Assembly (NCBI GenBank): GCA_001179505.1
Contig: CDMY01000439.1
Coordinates: forward strand, 5,046 to 69,045
DNA: 64,000 nucleotides
Direction: 5' to 3'
Source: Vitrella brassicaformis
Taxonomy: Eukaryota > Sar > Vitrellaceae
Shown: positions 33,757 through 44,900 of the stretch, one piece after another
Layout of the letters: each line of letters starts with the position of its first letter
Position numbering within the stretch: the first letter of the stretch is position 1
Position numbers and translations under genes: made by a program
Notes under the pieces: model-generated
What the model was told of the DNA's origin: nothing
What the model saw: only the letters and a program-made list of their open reading frames with translations
Database searches by the model: none

Positions 33757-35113
33757 ACTGACGCACACCACAGCCTCAAGGCCTTCTCACTCTTCCTCCT
33801 TCCTTTTTGCTGCTGATTCCTGAATAAGCGAACAACCCGAATCTATCTCGAGGCCGTTCTTCCAGCCCTTTCTCCTCTCCTTTCTCCTTTGCGAGCTTGT
33901 GGTTCGAGCTCGCATTTCCTGAAATGAAGCTTCTGGGCGTTTGTTCCGCTTCTTTCTTTGACTGCCGGTGCGTGTGGCCTCAGTGGGGAGCGGCTCATGC
34001 AAAAAAATCGCAAAACGAATTTGCCAGGTTCGAGAAAACCCGCAATTCGATCCTCACTCGATCCAATTGGCAAATGAGCCCTTTCCGGCGATTTCGGTGG
34101 CCCTCTGAGCTCATCAGGAGCCTGAACGAAGGCCGTGAGTGACGCGGGGCACGAGTTTGGAGAAACAAGTCATGCGAGCTTCTGCGACACCGCGGCTCTC
34201 GAAACCCAAGAGGATTCGAACAAGACGGCAACCAAGTGGATGACGTCTTTTCCCCTACGCCCTCCTACCACATTGTTCGATCAGCGTTTGCCCTGGCGAA
34301 TCAACTCAACCTGGAGATACATCAGATGGACATCAACACAGCATTTCTTAACGCCCCGCTGGACAAGCCTGTCTTTATGCGGTGCCCACCTGGATATGAG
34401 AAGCCCGGCCATGTTGTTCGTCTACGGAAGGCATCGTGGATGTGTTGTGATATGCTGTAACTGTTCCATCTGTGCACACACCACACCATTCGTGCTCATG
34501 CTTATGCTGATCTGTGCACTTGTCCACTGTGTGTGTGCGTTCGCTACCCAATGGTCATCTTCTGGATGCCTTTGTGCTTTCTTCGTGATTTTCTTTTCTT
34601 GAGCACATGCCGTGATGGTTCGTCTTGAGAGGGGGTGTCAGGATTGCCAGCTTGGCAAGACGAACCAGTGCGAGCTTGTGAGCTAGGGTAGATTGCTGTG
34701 TAACGGAGAGAGAGAGGTGAAGACAAGGAAAGACAAGGGAAGCGTTCTGAGGAGACACGATCTTATCAGCCATCACCGAAGTGAGACCTGTGTTGACCAC
34801 CCTTCATGATGCCATACATGGACAGAAACAACTTTGACTGACTGGCCAGTCCATTGGTCTTATTAAAGTAAAAGGCACTCTTACTCTGGGACTTACCGCC
34901 CAGCAGATCCTCTATTCAGCTAACTACAGGAAAGGTCCTCACCGGCCTTTTTCTCACATTGTATCCTAGTGTAGAAAATTAGAGCCGTGTGTCTCCGCTC
35001 CGCGAGTCTATCAAATTCCCCCCTGCTGCCGTGTGTCGAGGGCGCTCGCAAACCAAAAGGGAAGGAGGAAGAGTGAGAAGGCCTTCAGGCTATGACGTAC
35101 GTCGGTAGACAAC
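33757..35113 (+). mobile_element. TIR-bearing dispersed element with a nested copia insertion
   Basis: Starts CTACTGACG...CCTCAAGGCCTTCTCACTC and ends with the reverse complement (AAGGCCTTCAGG...ACGTACGTCGGTAG), so it has terminal inverted repeats. The body at 33900-34207 matches 39505-39815 and, inverted, 10640-10930, through GAAGCTTCTGGGCGTTTGTT and CGATCCTCACTCGATCC. The match stops at 34207 (GAAACCC) and resumes at 34959 (TTGTATCCT), which are adjacent in the uninterrupted copies, so the 751 bases between are a later insertion. No transposase is visible; it is probably non-autonomous. Confidence 0.7.
34208..34958 (+). mobile_element. Ty1/copia retrotransposon fragment with one LTR
   Basis: At about 34245-34440 an open frame encodes part of the copia reverse transcriptase (RVT_2 family): HIVRSAFALANQLNLEI, QMDINTAFLNAPLD, MRCPPGYEKPGHV. 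This includes motif A with its catalytic Asp; the text then stops at VRLRKAS, where LYGLKQ is usual, so the rest of pol is deleted. A purine tract (GAGAGGGGG) precedes the LTR at 34636-34958, which begins TG and ends CA. No 5' LTR or target duplication is seen. It is a truncated, inactive copy. Confidence 0.8.
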
Positions 35114-35114
35114 G

Positions 35115-35455
35115 AAAGAAAGAAAGAAAGAAAGAAGAAATAAGACAACGCCAACCAGCGAACCATCGGGATGCCTGCCTGCCTGCCTGATCTGTCAGAG
35201 TAGAAACGACAGAGAGAATGTCTGTCTGTTTCTGCAGCCCACGTGTGTCTGCCGGTAGTGTCTGTCGAGTGGACTGGACAAACCTCTTCCCTCACTGCGG
35301 CATCCCATCGGGCGCACCGCTCTCCAGTGACCGGCCCGCATTCAACCAACGTAACGGCGACACACACAGAGAGGCAGTCAATCCGTTGACACACTGACAC
35401 ATCATATCATCATTCACGGAGTGGTTCCTTTGTCTAGTGTGACTGTGTGTGCAGG
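35115..35455 (+). repeat. dispersed repeat, inverted match to 10125-10478
   Basis: Reverse complement of the first part of the 10.1-10.9-kb repeat, directly next to the TIR element as it is there, so both parts were moved or copied together. It includes GGCATCCCATCGGGCGCACC. Differences are scattered, indicating an old copy. Confidence 0.7.
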
Positions 35456-36801
35456 TCATCGCTGCTCGAGCTTGGCCTTGGCGCCCAGACGAGTGATGAG
35501 AATGCGGTCGTCCCGCTGGAGGGGTGCGTGGCGCCGACGGAGCCGCTCGACCCCTCCCTGGGGCAGGAGTCACGCTCGAGCATCGCCATCAGGACCCCCA
35601 CCCTCGCCCACTTCCCCTCTTCACTGCTGGGCGTGCGGCACCACATTCTCGCAGCTGCTCGCCACAGCCAGACCCATTTGCCCCTTCGTTTCAGTGTGGG
35701 TGTGCTGCCGCTGGGACGTGTCTGTTTGGCAAGAGGAGCTGCAAGGAGACGGCGGAGGCCTCTCCCGCCATGCAGGCGCTTGTCGCGCGTCGGATGGTCG
35801 AAGGTGAGTGGGTCGGTGGGGTGGGGCGGATCTGTGGCTCCCCATCACTGCATGAATCTCTGTGTCTGTGCGGCATGGCCAGAGTGGGATACGGCCAAGA
35901 GCACTCTCTGATGGTGTCCGAAGCCGCCGAGCAGCTGCACCGTCGCGGGCAGGGCGACCTGCAGTCCTTCGCCAACAAATACCTCAACAAGGACAACCAA
36001 CAAACGGTATGTCAGGCAGCCAGATGATACGTGCACGACTGTTGATGTCGATGCGGATGTGTTTGGTGGCTGTGATGCCCGCCTCCAGTAGGTCGGCATT
36101 GGGTGCTGTTCCTCTGGCTCGAATGAGGGAACGTGCACAAGAATTCGCACAAGGTGAGACCCAGATTCCCTTCTATCGTGCACACATATCCCAATCTCCC
36201 CTTCTCGCCCACCCATTCAGAGCTATCGAGTCTCTGGCATTGACCAAGGACCTCCTGGAGTGCTTGAAGAGAGACTTGTTCTCCTGGGTCGATTCCCTGC
36301 AGTGCGACCTGTGCGGAGGCAAGACGTCAGCTGACCCCTGTGAGGAGGATTTGGGGCGGGCTGCACAAGTGCCAGGCACTGACATGCGGCCACACTACGC
36401 GATCCCCAAGGTGACGTCACGGCAACACACAACACATGGCAGGAATGATGGATGGATGTGTGTGCGCGTGTGTGTGTGTGTGTAGATGATGTGTGGGTCT
36501 CGCGAACAACGACGACTGGTGTGGGTACAGCCGTGACGGTGTGGACTGCGTGTGCAAGGAGCACGACCGATGTCTGTCTGTACCAACATGGATACCACAA
36601 GTGCGGCTGGTGAGTTGGGGGAGGGGGGGAGAAGGCAAGCAGCACGGCACCTGAGCATTCCCCCTTTGTGATGTCTGTCTGTCTGTTCCATGATTCAGCG
36701 ACTGGCACTTCATCAGGAATCTCGCTGGCGCGTCGTGTTCCAAGCCAGAGTGCCACTTACAAGGCCGCTGCACTTGCTGTCTTCCAAAGAAAGCCCTGTG
36801 A
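35455..36801 (+). pseudogene. gene remnant ending in a broken secreted phospholipase A2-like exon pair
   Basis: Likely exons: 35455-35807 (frame uncertain), about 35880-36006 (EQLHRRGQGDLQSFANKYL), 36221-36410 (DLLECLKRDLFSWVDSL then CDLCGGKT), 36486-36609 and from 36700. The last two show the Cys pattern and His-Asp pair of a secreted PLA2 active site (DGVDCVCKEHDRC), then a Cys-rich tail ending at 36801. The exon at 36486 is entered in one frame, the active-site text lies in a second, and the text after HDRC in a third; the second shift falls on a CTGTCTGT duplication. So the gene is broken or the sequence has errors. The first Cys of the usual CCxxHDxC is Val. The 36221 exon also recalls the peptide:N-glycanase CxxC segment, but weakly. 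Confidence 0.45.
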
Positions 36802-37782
36802 ATGCCGCTGGGAAGCACTGCGTCCATATCCGTTTCGTCGCTGGAAACCCAACCGCTGACCACCTCTCCTCAACTCCGCTTGTAGGTGATCAGGCAGGCA
36901 GCCATTCTCGGCCCCAGCCGAATCCTTCACCTCTTTTGTCTGTCGCTATGGGCAGGTGGCTGTCCAACGGGCAGGAGATGGCTGGTCAGCTCAGATCGCC
37001 GTCTGCCCGTGCCGATGAGAAGATCTGAGTTTTCTCTGTGTTGTCACGACTTGTGTTTGTTGTGCCTGCCTTGTGCATGCATGAGTACTTGCGTGAGTTG
37101 ATGGACTTAGGCAGGCAGACAAGTGGCGGCAACTAAGCTGGAATGCTCTCATGTGAGTAGAAATTGAAGGCATTGTGTCTGCCTGTGGGTTGGTTGCTGT
37201 TTTTTGGAGTCAAGAGTTCGCCTGTCCGTGTGTGTGAGTGTGTTTGTGTGTTGGTTCGCTCCTGAGACACCACGATCACATCCATTCATTCACTCATCCA
37301 TTCAGCCAGCCAGCCAGCCAGCCATCTGTCCATCCAAGACCTCACACAGATCGATCACAGAGGCGCACCGACACGTACACCAAAAAAGGGGTTCAAGGCA
37401 GAACCAAGCATTGGCAAACAACCGAAACGCAGGCATAAAGCTGCATCCTTCGCGCTGCAACGTATCTAACAGCCGTAGATCCGTACGCACAGCCACTTCG
37501 GTCCTGCGGCTGGCGGTGAAATCGAATCCACCGATCGTTTGGGTGGCTCCCTCCCGCCCTGTCCGATTGACCGGGGGGAAATGAACCGCCAGCCACTTCA
37601 CTTGTCAATCCAATCCCACCGGCCAGCAGGCAACACCACAACTCCCCCATACACATAAGTGCCCAACAGCGTGCAATCCATCATACTACCGATGGCTCTC
37701 GCTGACAATTATCACACACACAGACAGCACGAGATCTTCTGCTGGCCTCACTGTCGTTTACGGCTCGCTCCTCTTTGCTCAC
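36802..37782. other. no gene seen
   Basis: Simple repeats, including (CCAG)n near 37305 and TG runs. Possibly holds the 3' end of the minus-strand membrane-protein gene, whose open frame ends at a GTGAGC donor at 37782. Confidence 0.35.
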
Positions 37783-39225
37783 CTTGTGAGTACTGCTCGG
37801 TGCGGCCGCCGCGACCTTTCGCTGCACATGGGTGCGCCATGCAACCGTCCCGAAGCGGGATAGAACCGTCATAATAGTGAACAGGGCAGACACAACGAAG
37901 AGAAACGGATTTCTGGCCTCCGTCGCCCACATGATCGTCAGCACCAGGACCGGCACTTCCAGCAGGGCAAGGAAAGCAATCCAGAGGTGTTAGCAGAGTG
38001 AGGGAGAGCCGCGGATCGAGTAGTGAAGAAACAGCGACACCACGTCAGCCAACGATAAGCCCAGGATGATCAAGCCGACAGTTTGGTGGCCTTGCGCTTC
38101 TTCTTCCAGACGGCTCCTTGTTGTATCGAAGCACTCCTCATCAGCATCATCCCACGGCGAACCGATGGGGGGGACCCCACAGATGGATCTTGCACGACGC
38201 CATGCAGTGTCCACCATCGACCACCTGATGAATTCCAGCCCCACTGCAGCATCGGTAATGAAGTCCATGGCCATTCCCACAACGGCCACCAGTTTATAGA
38301 AGCGAACGAAGGTGAGAATGTCCATCCGTTTGAGCCGCCGCTTGACCACCGAGTGGTACAGGATGGGCTCTATTTGCCGAGCCTTGGCTATTCGCTCGGC
38401 CGTCGGTGAGGGTCTCCACTCCGCCCGACGGCCGCAGCATGAGAGCCGGTTGTGATCGACGTCGAGTTTCCTCTCACCCGTCGGGCTGGTCGATGCACGG
38501 ACAATGCGTGGCTCCGACAAAACGATAAAGAGGGCCAACTGAAGAGAGACCGCACCAGCCACCCACGCCAGTGTGCCGAAGCGGCCGGGGCCAAAGGGAT
38601 CAGGTTTCAATGACACATAAACCGCGGTCGAGAAGATGCTCCCGGACAGGACGATGGCCAGAACGAAAAAGAAGTAGATGATGCATAGAATGCCCCACCA
38701 AAGAGGCGGCGTGCACAGACTTCCCAGTCCAACGAGGACCATCAGAGAGGGCGGCCCCAAACCCACAATCACAAAGGGAACGAACAACAAACTTCCCTCG
38801 TGCTTACGGATGACAAAAAGCAAGTAGCTTATGCCGCCCCACCACCAGACTGCATAGATCAGGACGAGGCCGATGATGAGAAGGAAATGCCTCATAGGGT
38901 AGTCCGTCAGCCACAACATCACACAGTGAGTCTGCAGCACCAGAAAGCCCCACGCATCACCCTCCTCAAGCGAAGCATCCCCGTCGCCAAGCGGAGCCCG
39001 GCCGTCAACTGCAGGGGTGGAGACCGGTGTCGAGGTGGTGGTGGACACGCCTGAGAGCCGAGCGCCGCCCTCGCCATCTCCTTGAGCCTCCGGTTGATGC
39101 TTCGATGACTTCGCTGACCTTGTCGTCGTGACGTCCACTTCAGAAGCTGATTGTCTGAGGACGTCTGTGTCTGGGGGATCAGCCGTGGCGGGAGGAGCGA
39201 CGGTGACGAACGTGGGCGGCTCCAT
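37783..39225 (-). CDS. multi-pass membrane protein with an in-frame TAA
   Basis: Family not recognised. A single minus-strand exon opens with MEPPTFVTV and a Ser/Thr-rich N-terminus (about 90 residues), then hydrophobic segments: HFLLIIGLVLIYAVWWW, FVPFVIVGLGPPSLMVLVG, WGILCIIYFFFVLAIVLSG, LAWVAGAVSLQLALFIVL, a charged loop, then LVAVVGMAMDFITDA and VGLIILGLSLADVVSLF. After 411 codons comes TAA (37990-37992). In the same frame the sequence at once continues as membrane protein (WIAFLALLEVPVLVLTIMW, FLFVVSALFTIMTVLSRF) for 69 codons, up to a good GTGAGC donor at 37782. Either a nonsense mutation, an unspliced feature I cannot see, or a base error truncates the protein. The start lies just downstream of a dispersed repeat. 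Confidence 0.6.
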
Positions 39226-39239
39226 GCGTGCGTCTAGTC

Positions 39240-39430
39240 GAAAGGACGATTGGGAGCCGTGCGAATAGACGCGATGCTTGAAGGCCGCTGTTGTAGATCT
39301 GCTGTCGAGGAAGTGAGCTCGGCAGCCAAATCACGGCGGCTTCGCAAGGAGGCAGATGCCTGCGTCCACTCGGAGAGCCGATTGGGAGACGAGATCCGTG
39401 CGAATAAACGCGATTCCTGACGCAAAGGCC
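39240..39430. repeat. local direct repeat upstream of the membrane-protein gene
   Basis: The text GATTGGGAG...CCGTGCGAATA...ACGCGAT followed by AAGGCCGCTG occurs twice, at about 39247-39295 and 39379-39435, roughly 135 bp apart. Confidence 0.5.
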
Positions 39431-39459
39431 GCTGCTGCTGATCTCAAACGCACTTCGAA

Positions 39460-39960
39460 GCCCTTTCTCCTCTCCTCCGGTCTCCTTCCTCCTTTGCGCT
39501 TGTGGCTCGAGCTCGCATTTCCTCGAATGAAGCTTCTGGGCGTTTGTTTCGCTTTTTTCTTTGACTGCCTGTGCGTGTGGCCTCAGTGGGGAGCGGCTCA
39601 TGCAAAAAAATCGCAAAACGAATTTGCCAGGTTGGAGAAAACCGGCAATTCGATCCTCACTCGATCCAATTGGCAAATGAGCCCTTTCCGGCGATTTCGG
39701 TGGCCCTCTGAGCTCATCCCAAGCCTCGATGAAGGACGTGAGTGACGCGGGGGAGGAGTTTGGAGAAAAACAAGTCATGCGAGCTTCTGCGACACCACGG
39801 CTCCGGAAACCCTCGTTGTATTTCACTGTAGAAACCCAGAGCCGAGTGTCCCCTCTCCGCCACCCTATCAAATTGGGGCCTGATGCCGTGTGTCGAAGGT
39901 GCTCCAAACCAAAAGGGAAGGAGGAAGAGTGACAAGGCCTTGGCTAACGTACGTCAGTAG
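39460..39960 (-). mobile_element. dispersed TIR element, copy 3
   Basis: Matches the element at 33757-35113 and the inverted copy at 10478-10945, and is not interrupted by the copia insertion. Its right end carries the inverted-repeat terminus (AAGGCCTTGG...ACGTACGTCAGTAG) and stops immediately before the ATG of the next gene at 39961. The left terminus is degraded. The open frame across it (39179-39907, minus) is not conserved between copies. Confidence 0.65.
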
Positions 39961-40450
39961 ATGTTTTTGGATCCTATCGTGGTCAAGGTGTGTGACCGCA
40001 GTGGCGGCGCAGAAGTCACCAGGATGATCCAGGTCCCGCCAACGTGGCAGGTAGGTGAGATACACTGACTGATCTGCCTGTAGATGGCAGATTGGGATCC
40101 GCTCGCCTGGATCGTCGTGTGTTTGTTCGTTTGTTCGTGGTGCCTGCAGGAACCACAGTTCGTTCAGTACGTCAAAGACTTATTCAACATCCAGTATGAT
40201 TTCCTCGTGAAGGACAGCACAGGTAGGCACAGACAGGCGGACAGAGAGCAGACAGACAGCACACACCAACGCGCAAGTTAGAACCGAGACCATCTGTGAT
40301 TCTCGTTCTCGCTCAGATGTGTTCACCCCTGTGGCTTCCTTCAAGGAGGGCGAGACCTACTTCATCGAGCGCACCGGCACTTCGGCTGCGGCTGCAGCTG
40401 ATACAGTGGCTGCGTCGGGGCCGTCACAGACACCTGCCTGTCTGACGTAG
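39961..40450 (+). CDS. start of a small gene with a ubiquitin- or doublecortin-like fold
   Basis: Exons 39961-40050 (MFLDPIVVKVCDRSGG), 40150-40222 (EPQFVQYVKDLFNIQYD) and from 40317 (DVFTPVASFKEGETYFIERTG) join in phase. The order strand, helix, strand, then 'GETYFIERTG' resembles the doublecortin or another ubiquitin-like fold; this is a guess from pattern only. After a Ser/Ala-rich linker the frame meets TAG at 40448-40450; a donor just before it (AC|GTAGGC) could carry the gene on into 40515-40920, where acidic text (ADEVSVEATLLMSEEP) is protein-like. Its start codon touches the end of the dispersed repeat copy 3. Confidence 0.5.
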
Positions 40451-40514
40451 GCGATGTGTGTTGCTTTGGTCTGCCTGAACAAACCTGGTCTCTCCTGTCT
40501 TCTTTTTCGTTCAG

Positions 40515-41210
40515 ACCATCTGCACTTGCGCCTTCCGGACGCAGAGAAGCTACTCCTGGTTGGGGAATTCTTCAACTGTGGCCTCGGCCTCTTCGCCTTC
40601 AGCGTGTGCTTCCTCTGTCGTGAGCCCATTCGGAAGGCTGTGGGAGAGGTCCTTTGGGACCTCACGCTCGTCTTCAAAGGACCCAGCACCTGTTTCTGCC
40701 CGCGTCCGTGGGTGCGATCCTCTCGGGGATCTGCCGCTGCTGCTGTCTTTGCCGGACACCGCCAGCAACCTCGCCAGCAGCAAGAATCGCTGTCGAGTCT
40801 GACAGACATGCGGGAACAGCTTCTGAGCATGCCGCAGACGAAGTGTCCGTCGAAGCTACCCTCCTCATGAGCGAGGAGCCTGTCGGCCCGCTCGACAACG
40901 AACACGCCATCGTACAGTGAGATCTACCGGCTGCTCTATTCGTTGTCTGGTTGGTGACGAGGAGCCGGCGGCTGTGCTGCAAGCGCACCGCACGGTGAGA
41001 GGGCGGCGTTATATCGCTGATGGACTGAGTCACTCTTACGCTGTCTTAATTGCCAGCCTCTCAACAGTCCTTCCCGTGCTCGGCTCTCCCGTCCCGTTTG
41101 TGTTCAGGCCAAGCTCCTTCGCCCATCCGCACCTCCAGCACGGCGAGGTGGGCTCGCCGACCCCGACGTGCGTCCCATCTCCCACTGCAGTCAGACACTA
41201 CCTACCGTAG
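40515..41210 (+). CDS. possible downstream exons of the 40-kb gene
   Basis: Three frames are open in part between 40515 and 40920, one Ser/Ala-rich (SASSPSACASSVVS), one acidic. At 40925-41000 GDEEPAAVLQAHRT precedes a GTGAGAGG donor and is a copy of the fragment at 33490-33640. After an acceptor at about 41108, AKLLRPSAPPARRGG runs to a stop. No single frame joins them with certainty. Confidence 0.3.
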
Positions 41211-41217
41211 AAAATGG

Positions 41218-41688
41218 CGTTTGGGCGCAGCGGCAATGACCCCTCGCGCAGCACACCAAGGGAGAAGGTGAGAGTGAGGGCGGGGTGGAAGTGTGTGTGG
41301 CACAAACAGGCAGGTGGCTACAATACACATCTATGCGTGTGATGATATTCGTCACTCACGGGTTCTTTATGAATCGACACATGTACTGAACTTCTGTCGC
41401 TGTCTGACGCATCCACTAACGTCATCGTGTCCGAAACATGTGCGTGTCCCTGCGTGTGTCGCACGGATGCCATCTTTGTTGGTTCCGTTCTGTGTTTCCT
41501 CTGTGTGTGTCAGGGCTGATTGGTACACGCGGCTCGGCTGGGGATCCTGGTGTGTCGCAGAGGCTTCGCAGAGTCGACGTGAAGCCGATGGCTTGCGGCA
41601 CCGACGAGAAGGCTCACCGTTTGGGTATTGGGGCTCATTCCCCTTCCCCAAGACAGACAGATCAGGGAGGTGTACATTGTACATCTAG
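41218..41688 (+). CDS. possible small gene, unrecognised
   Basis: MAFGRSGNDPSRSTPREK (from 41214) ends at a GTGAGA donor, and after a TGTCAG acceptor at about 41513 the text LIGTRGSAGDPGVSQRL continues to a stop near 41688. The two do not join in phase without another exon. No family recognised. Confidence 0.25.
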
Positions 41689-41998
41689 CTATCTATGTGT
41701 GTGTTTGACGTGGTTGGCTGGCTGGCTCTATGGGTCCATCTACGACTGGTTTCATGGATGCTGCGTAGCTAGCTACAGACATTTAATTATGCTACGTGCG
41801 TGTGTAGCCGATAAAATGCCCACCTACGTACGCAATGCTACACTATGGTACTCTACTACACGCCAGGTATCAGCTCCAGCGGATTCAGCTGCACGCCGGC
41901 AAAGTCAAGCATACCTGAATCCCACATATCATATCATGCCACACACCACACCATAGGCACACATCACGAGCAAAATCCATGAACACACATGCATCTGT

Positions 41999-44900
41999 TC
42001 ATTCGTTTGTTCGACTGTGCTGACCCCATCCGACGATTCCGCCGTCCGCTATTGCACCCAAGTGAACAGTCAGCTCCTGAACCGACCGAGCGCCCGACCT
42101 GCGCAATCAATCGCACACACCATCAATCACAAAGACTCACAAGCACATGACACTCACTCGGCATTGCATACCAGGAGAAGTCGAGGTAGCCGGGGAATGC
42201 GGCAATGAAGCTGTCGAACATGCCCGTCCTCACCACACTCATCACCAGCACCCCCACAATCAAAAAGTGCAGTAAGGGCTCTATGATCAGCTGCAGAAGC
42301 GTCTCGAGCGTGCTGCAATTACATAATGCGGGAGGGAGACACTTCGATCCAATCCATGAGGCTGTGAATGCTGTGAATGGGTGGCTGTCGTGTTGTGTTG
42401 CGTGTCGATCCGTAGTTCCTACCAGGTGACGAGGAAGTCTCGGTAGACGACTCTCTCGTCATCATCGCCTTCGCCGCGGTCGGCCAGCCAGTCGGAGAAG
42501 ACAAACCTGCACGAGACATGTGGGTGCATTCATGGCGTGTGGGAGTGTGTGTCTCTTGAGGGACCGCCCAGCCAGCCAGCCGGGCTTGGCTTACATGAGT
42601 AGGAAGTACACGCAGAAGGAGCACCACAGGGCCGCCAGCACATATCCACACCGATCTCGCAACCGCCATATCGACAGCCATCGCAGCTTCTGCATCAGCA
42701 GAGAGTGCATCGAAACAGTCGGTCGACAGTGCATCAAAACAGTCGGTCGACACACAAAAAGTCTTTCGCCAGTTTGTCTGTCTCTGTGTCTCCTCCTCTC
42801 TCCGTCTGTCCGTCACCTGCTGCATGGGGAACAGCCCGCTGTGTTTGCCCAGCACGGCGGTGTCAAGCGAGCCTTTGGCTTTGGACGTGAAGTTGGCCGA
42901 TTGATGCCGTCGATCGCCACCCGTCCCTCCCAGCCCTGTTCCTGGTCGGATGGCTCCGGCGTGAGCGGGGTAGATGCACGGGGTGCCCTTGCGGAACAGG
43001 AAGTAGAGAGTAAGCGGAATCGGCTTGATACCAGAATCACACACACACCATGTCATTGATAAAGCAATGCGTCCGTCCTCACACCGTCACCGTTACCTTG
43101 GCCAGTATAACCGCCCTGATACGTGAACACAATCCATCCATCCATTCAGAATATGTGACCGTGCAGTGCAAAAGGCTGGCTGGCGTCACGTCCCCCACCA
43201 TATCAGTATGGCGAATTGGCGGATGGTGAAGGTGACCTCGAACCCTTCCGCCAGCTTGAAGTCCGCCAGGTGTCCGTCTCTTGTGAGGTCTCTCTCTCCG
43301 TATTGGTAAAAGAATGCCGCGACCAACAGCAGCCCCAGCACCACCGATCCGAACACCAACGTCCTCTGCACGGCTGCAAGCGAAAAGACATACAGAAGAA
43401 ACAAGCTTTACTTTTCTCGGCCGGCTTGATGCCTGGCTTGGTGCATGCCTGTGAGTGAGGGGTGAATGATGAACAGCTGCAGAAGTGGGTGATCCCGACG
43501 ACACACCTCGCTGAAGAGGCGGGCCTTAGGCCACTCGATGTACTCGATTCGCCGCAGCGTCCTAGCCGTGATCGCGTCGACCTCTCTATTCACCTCCTCC
43601 CACGCTTCCTTGGCCGTCATGCGTATGGGCGCGCTGATGGTGTCTCGCCGCCCGCCTCGCTGCGCGGTGGGTTTGGTCGGGGGCTTTGTGGGAGGGGGTG
43701 GCTCTTGCTCTGGGTCGGGGAGCGACCGCTGCGTGTGGTGGTCCTCTTGCGCATTGTCGTGATTCTTGGGACTCAGCGGCTCCTTCTCCGTGCGCTTGAC
43801 TGGCGAGCTGCAACCAGACAGGGCAGGCACCGGTAGACAGCAATGAATGCGATGCGCCTGTTCATCGACCCGTCCACCAATCCAACCTACCTGAGAGAGA
43901 GAGACGAGAGCATCTCCAGCACCTTCTTTGGTTTGCCTTCGCCTTTCTTCTGCCGATCATCCTCATCGAACACAGCCACGCTCAGCCGCCCTTTGCCGCT
44001 CTCGCCGCTTTGAGACGCACGCTGCCGGGAGACATAGCCCTTGATCGCGTCATTGAGGTGCCGGTCGTCGCGTGCGAGGCCGTAGCTGGTCGGCTGTGCG
44101 GGATCTGCCGCCGACCGACTTGACGACATGACCTCGGATGGCTCGTCCTCGGGCTGCCTGACAGCGCCTATCTTGACTGACAGGAAGCTGACCTTGCCCC
44201 GCCACCATCGCTGGATGAGCAGACAGGCGGCTTGCTGCCGCTGCACTTCTGTTCACAACAAGCAAATGTAAGCACATAAAGCACATGTACACAGATAGTA
44301 TACGCAAGAAGTGACAGTGTATAAGCGAGGTCCAAAGGCAGCAGGCAAACAGACCTAGCAGCAGGCGGGCACGCAGGGCATCCCGAAGGACACCAGATCT
44401 AAATAAAGAGACGGTACACCCAGCACATGCAGATGGGGATGTGCCTCGCCATTGATCGTACCTACCTGAGGAGATCGACCTCTTCTCGGTTGCAGCAGCC
44501 CTCAACGAAGTCATATTCCTCTTCTGCGTGGTGGGGCTGGTGTTGCTTAGGGCGGTGTGCTTGTCCATGTGCGTGCTGGTCGACCCCCCTCTGGTCCCTT
44601 TGACGGTTGCTCTCCATTTCGGGTCTCACTGCTGTCGACATCTGCATCCCTCCCGTCCTCTCCTCTTCTGACGACGCATCCACGTCATCGTGACTGCCCC
44701 TCAACCGCCGCCGCGGCTCCGTTACTCGCACAGAAAGGCTCTCAACGGGCTCAGTCTGGTCGGCCTCGGTCTTCTCCTTGCTCATGACATTGGTGAAGTG
44801 AGACGGAAGCCCCCGAGTCTTCTCTAAGTGCTCGTGGAAGGCCTGAAACACCATCTCCTGCAAGGACGGTACGCTCGACTTGACCCCCGCTATGATGGAC

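Noticed and set aside
34209-34235. tRNA T-arm-like text (GGATTCGAA)
   Set aside because: No anticodon arm or acceptor stem around it; it is the left edge of the copia fragment.
36221-36410. peptide:N-glycanase (PNG1) call
   Set aside because: Only a short stretch (FSWVDSL plus CxxCGGKT) fits; the transglutaminase core with Cys-His-Asp is not found downstream.
39179-39907. 242-codon minus-strand open frame
   Set aside because: It runs through repeat copy 3 and into the membrane-protein start in another frame; not conserved in the other repeat copies.
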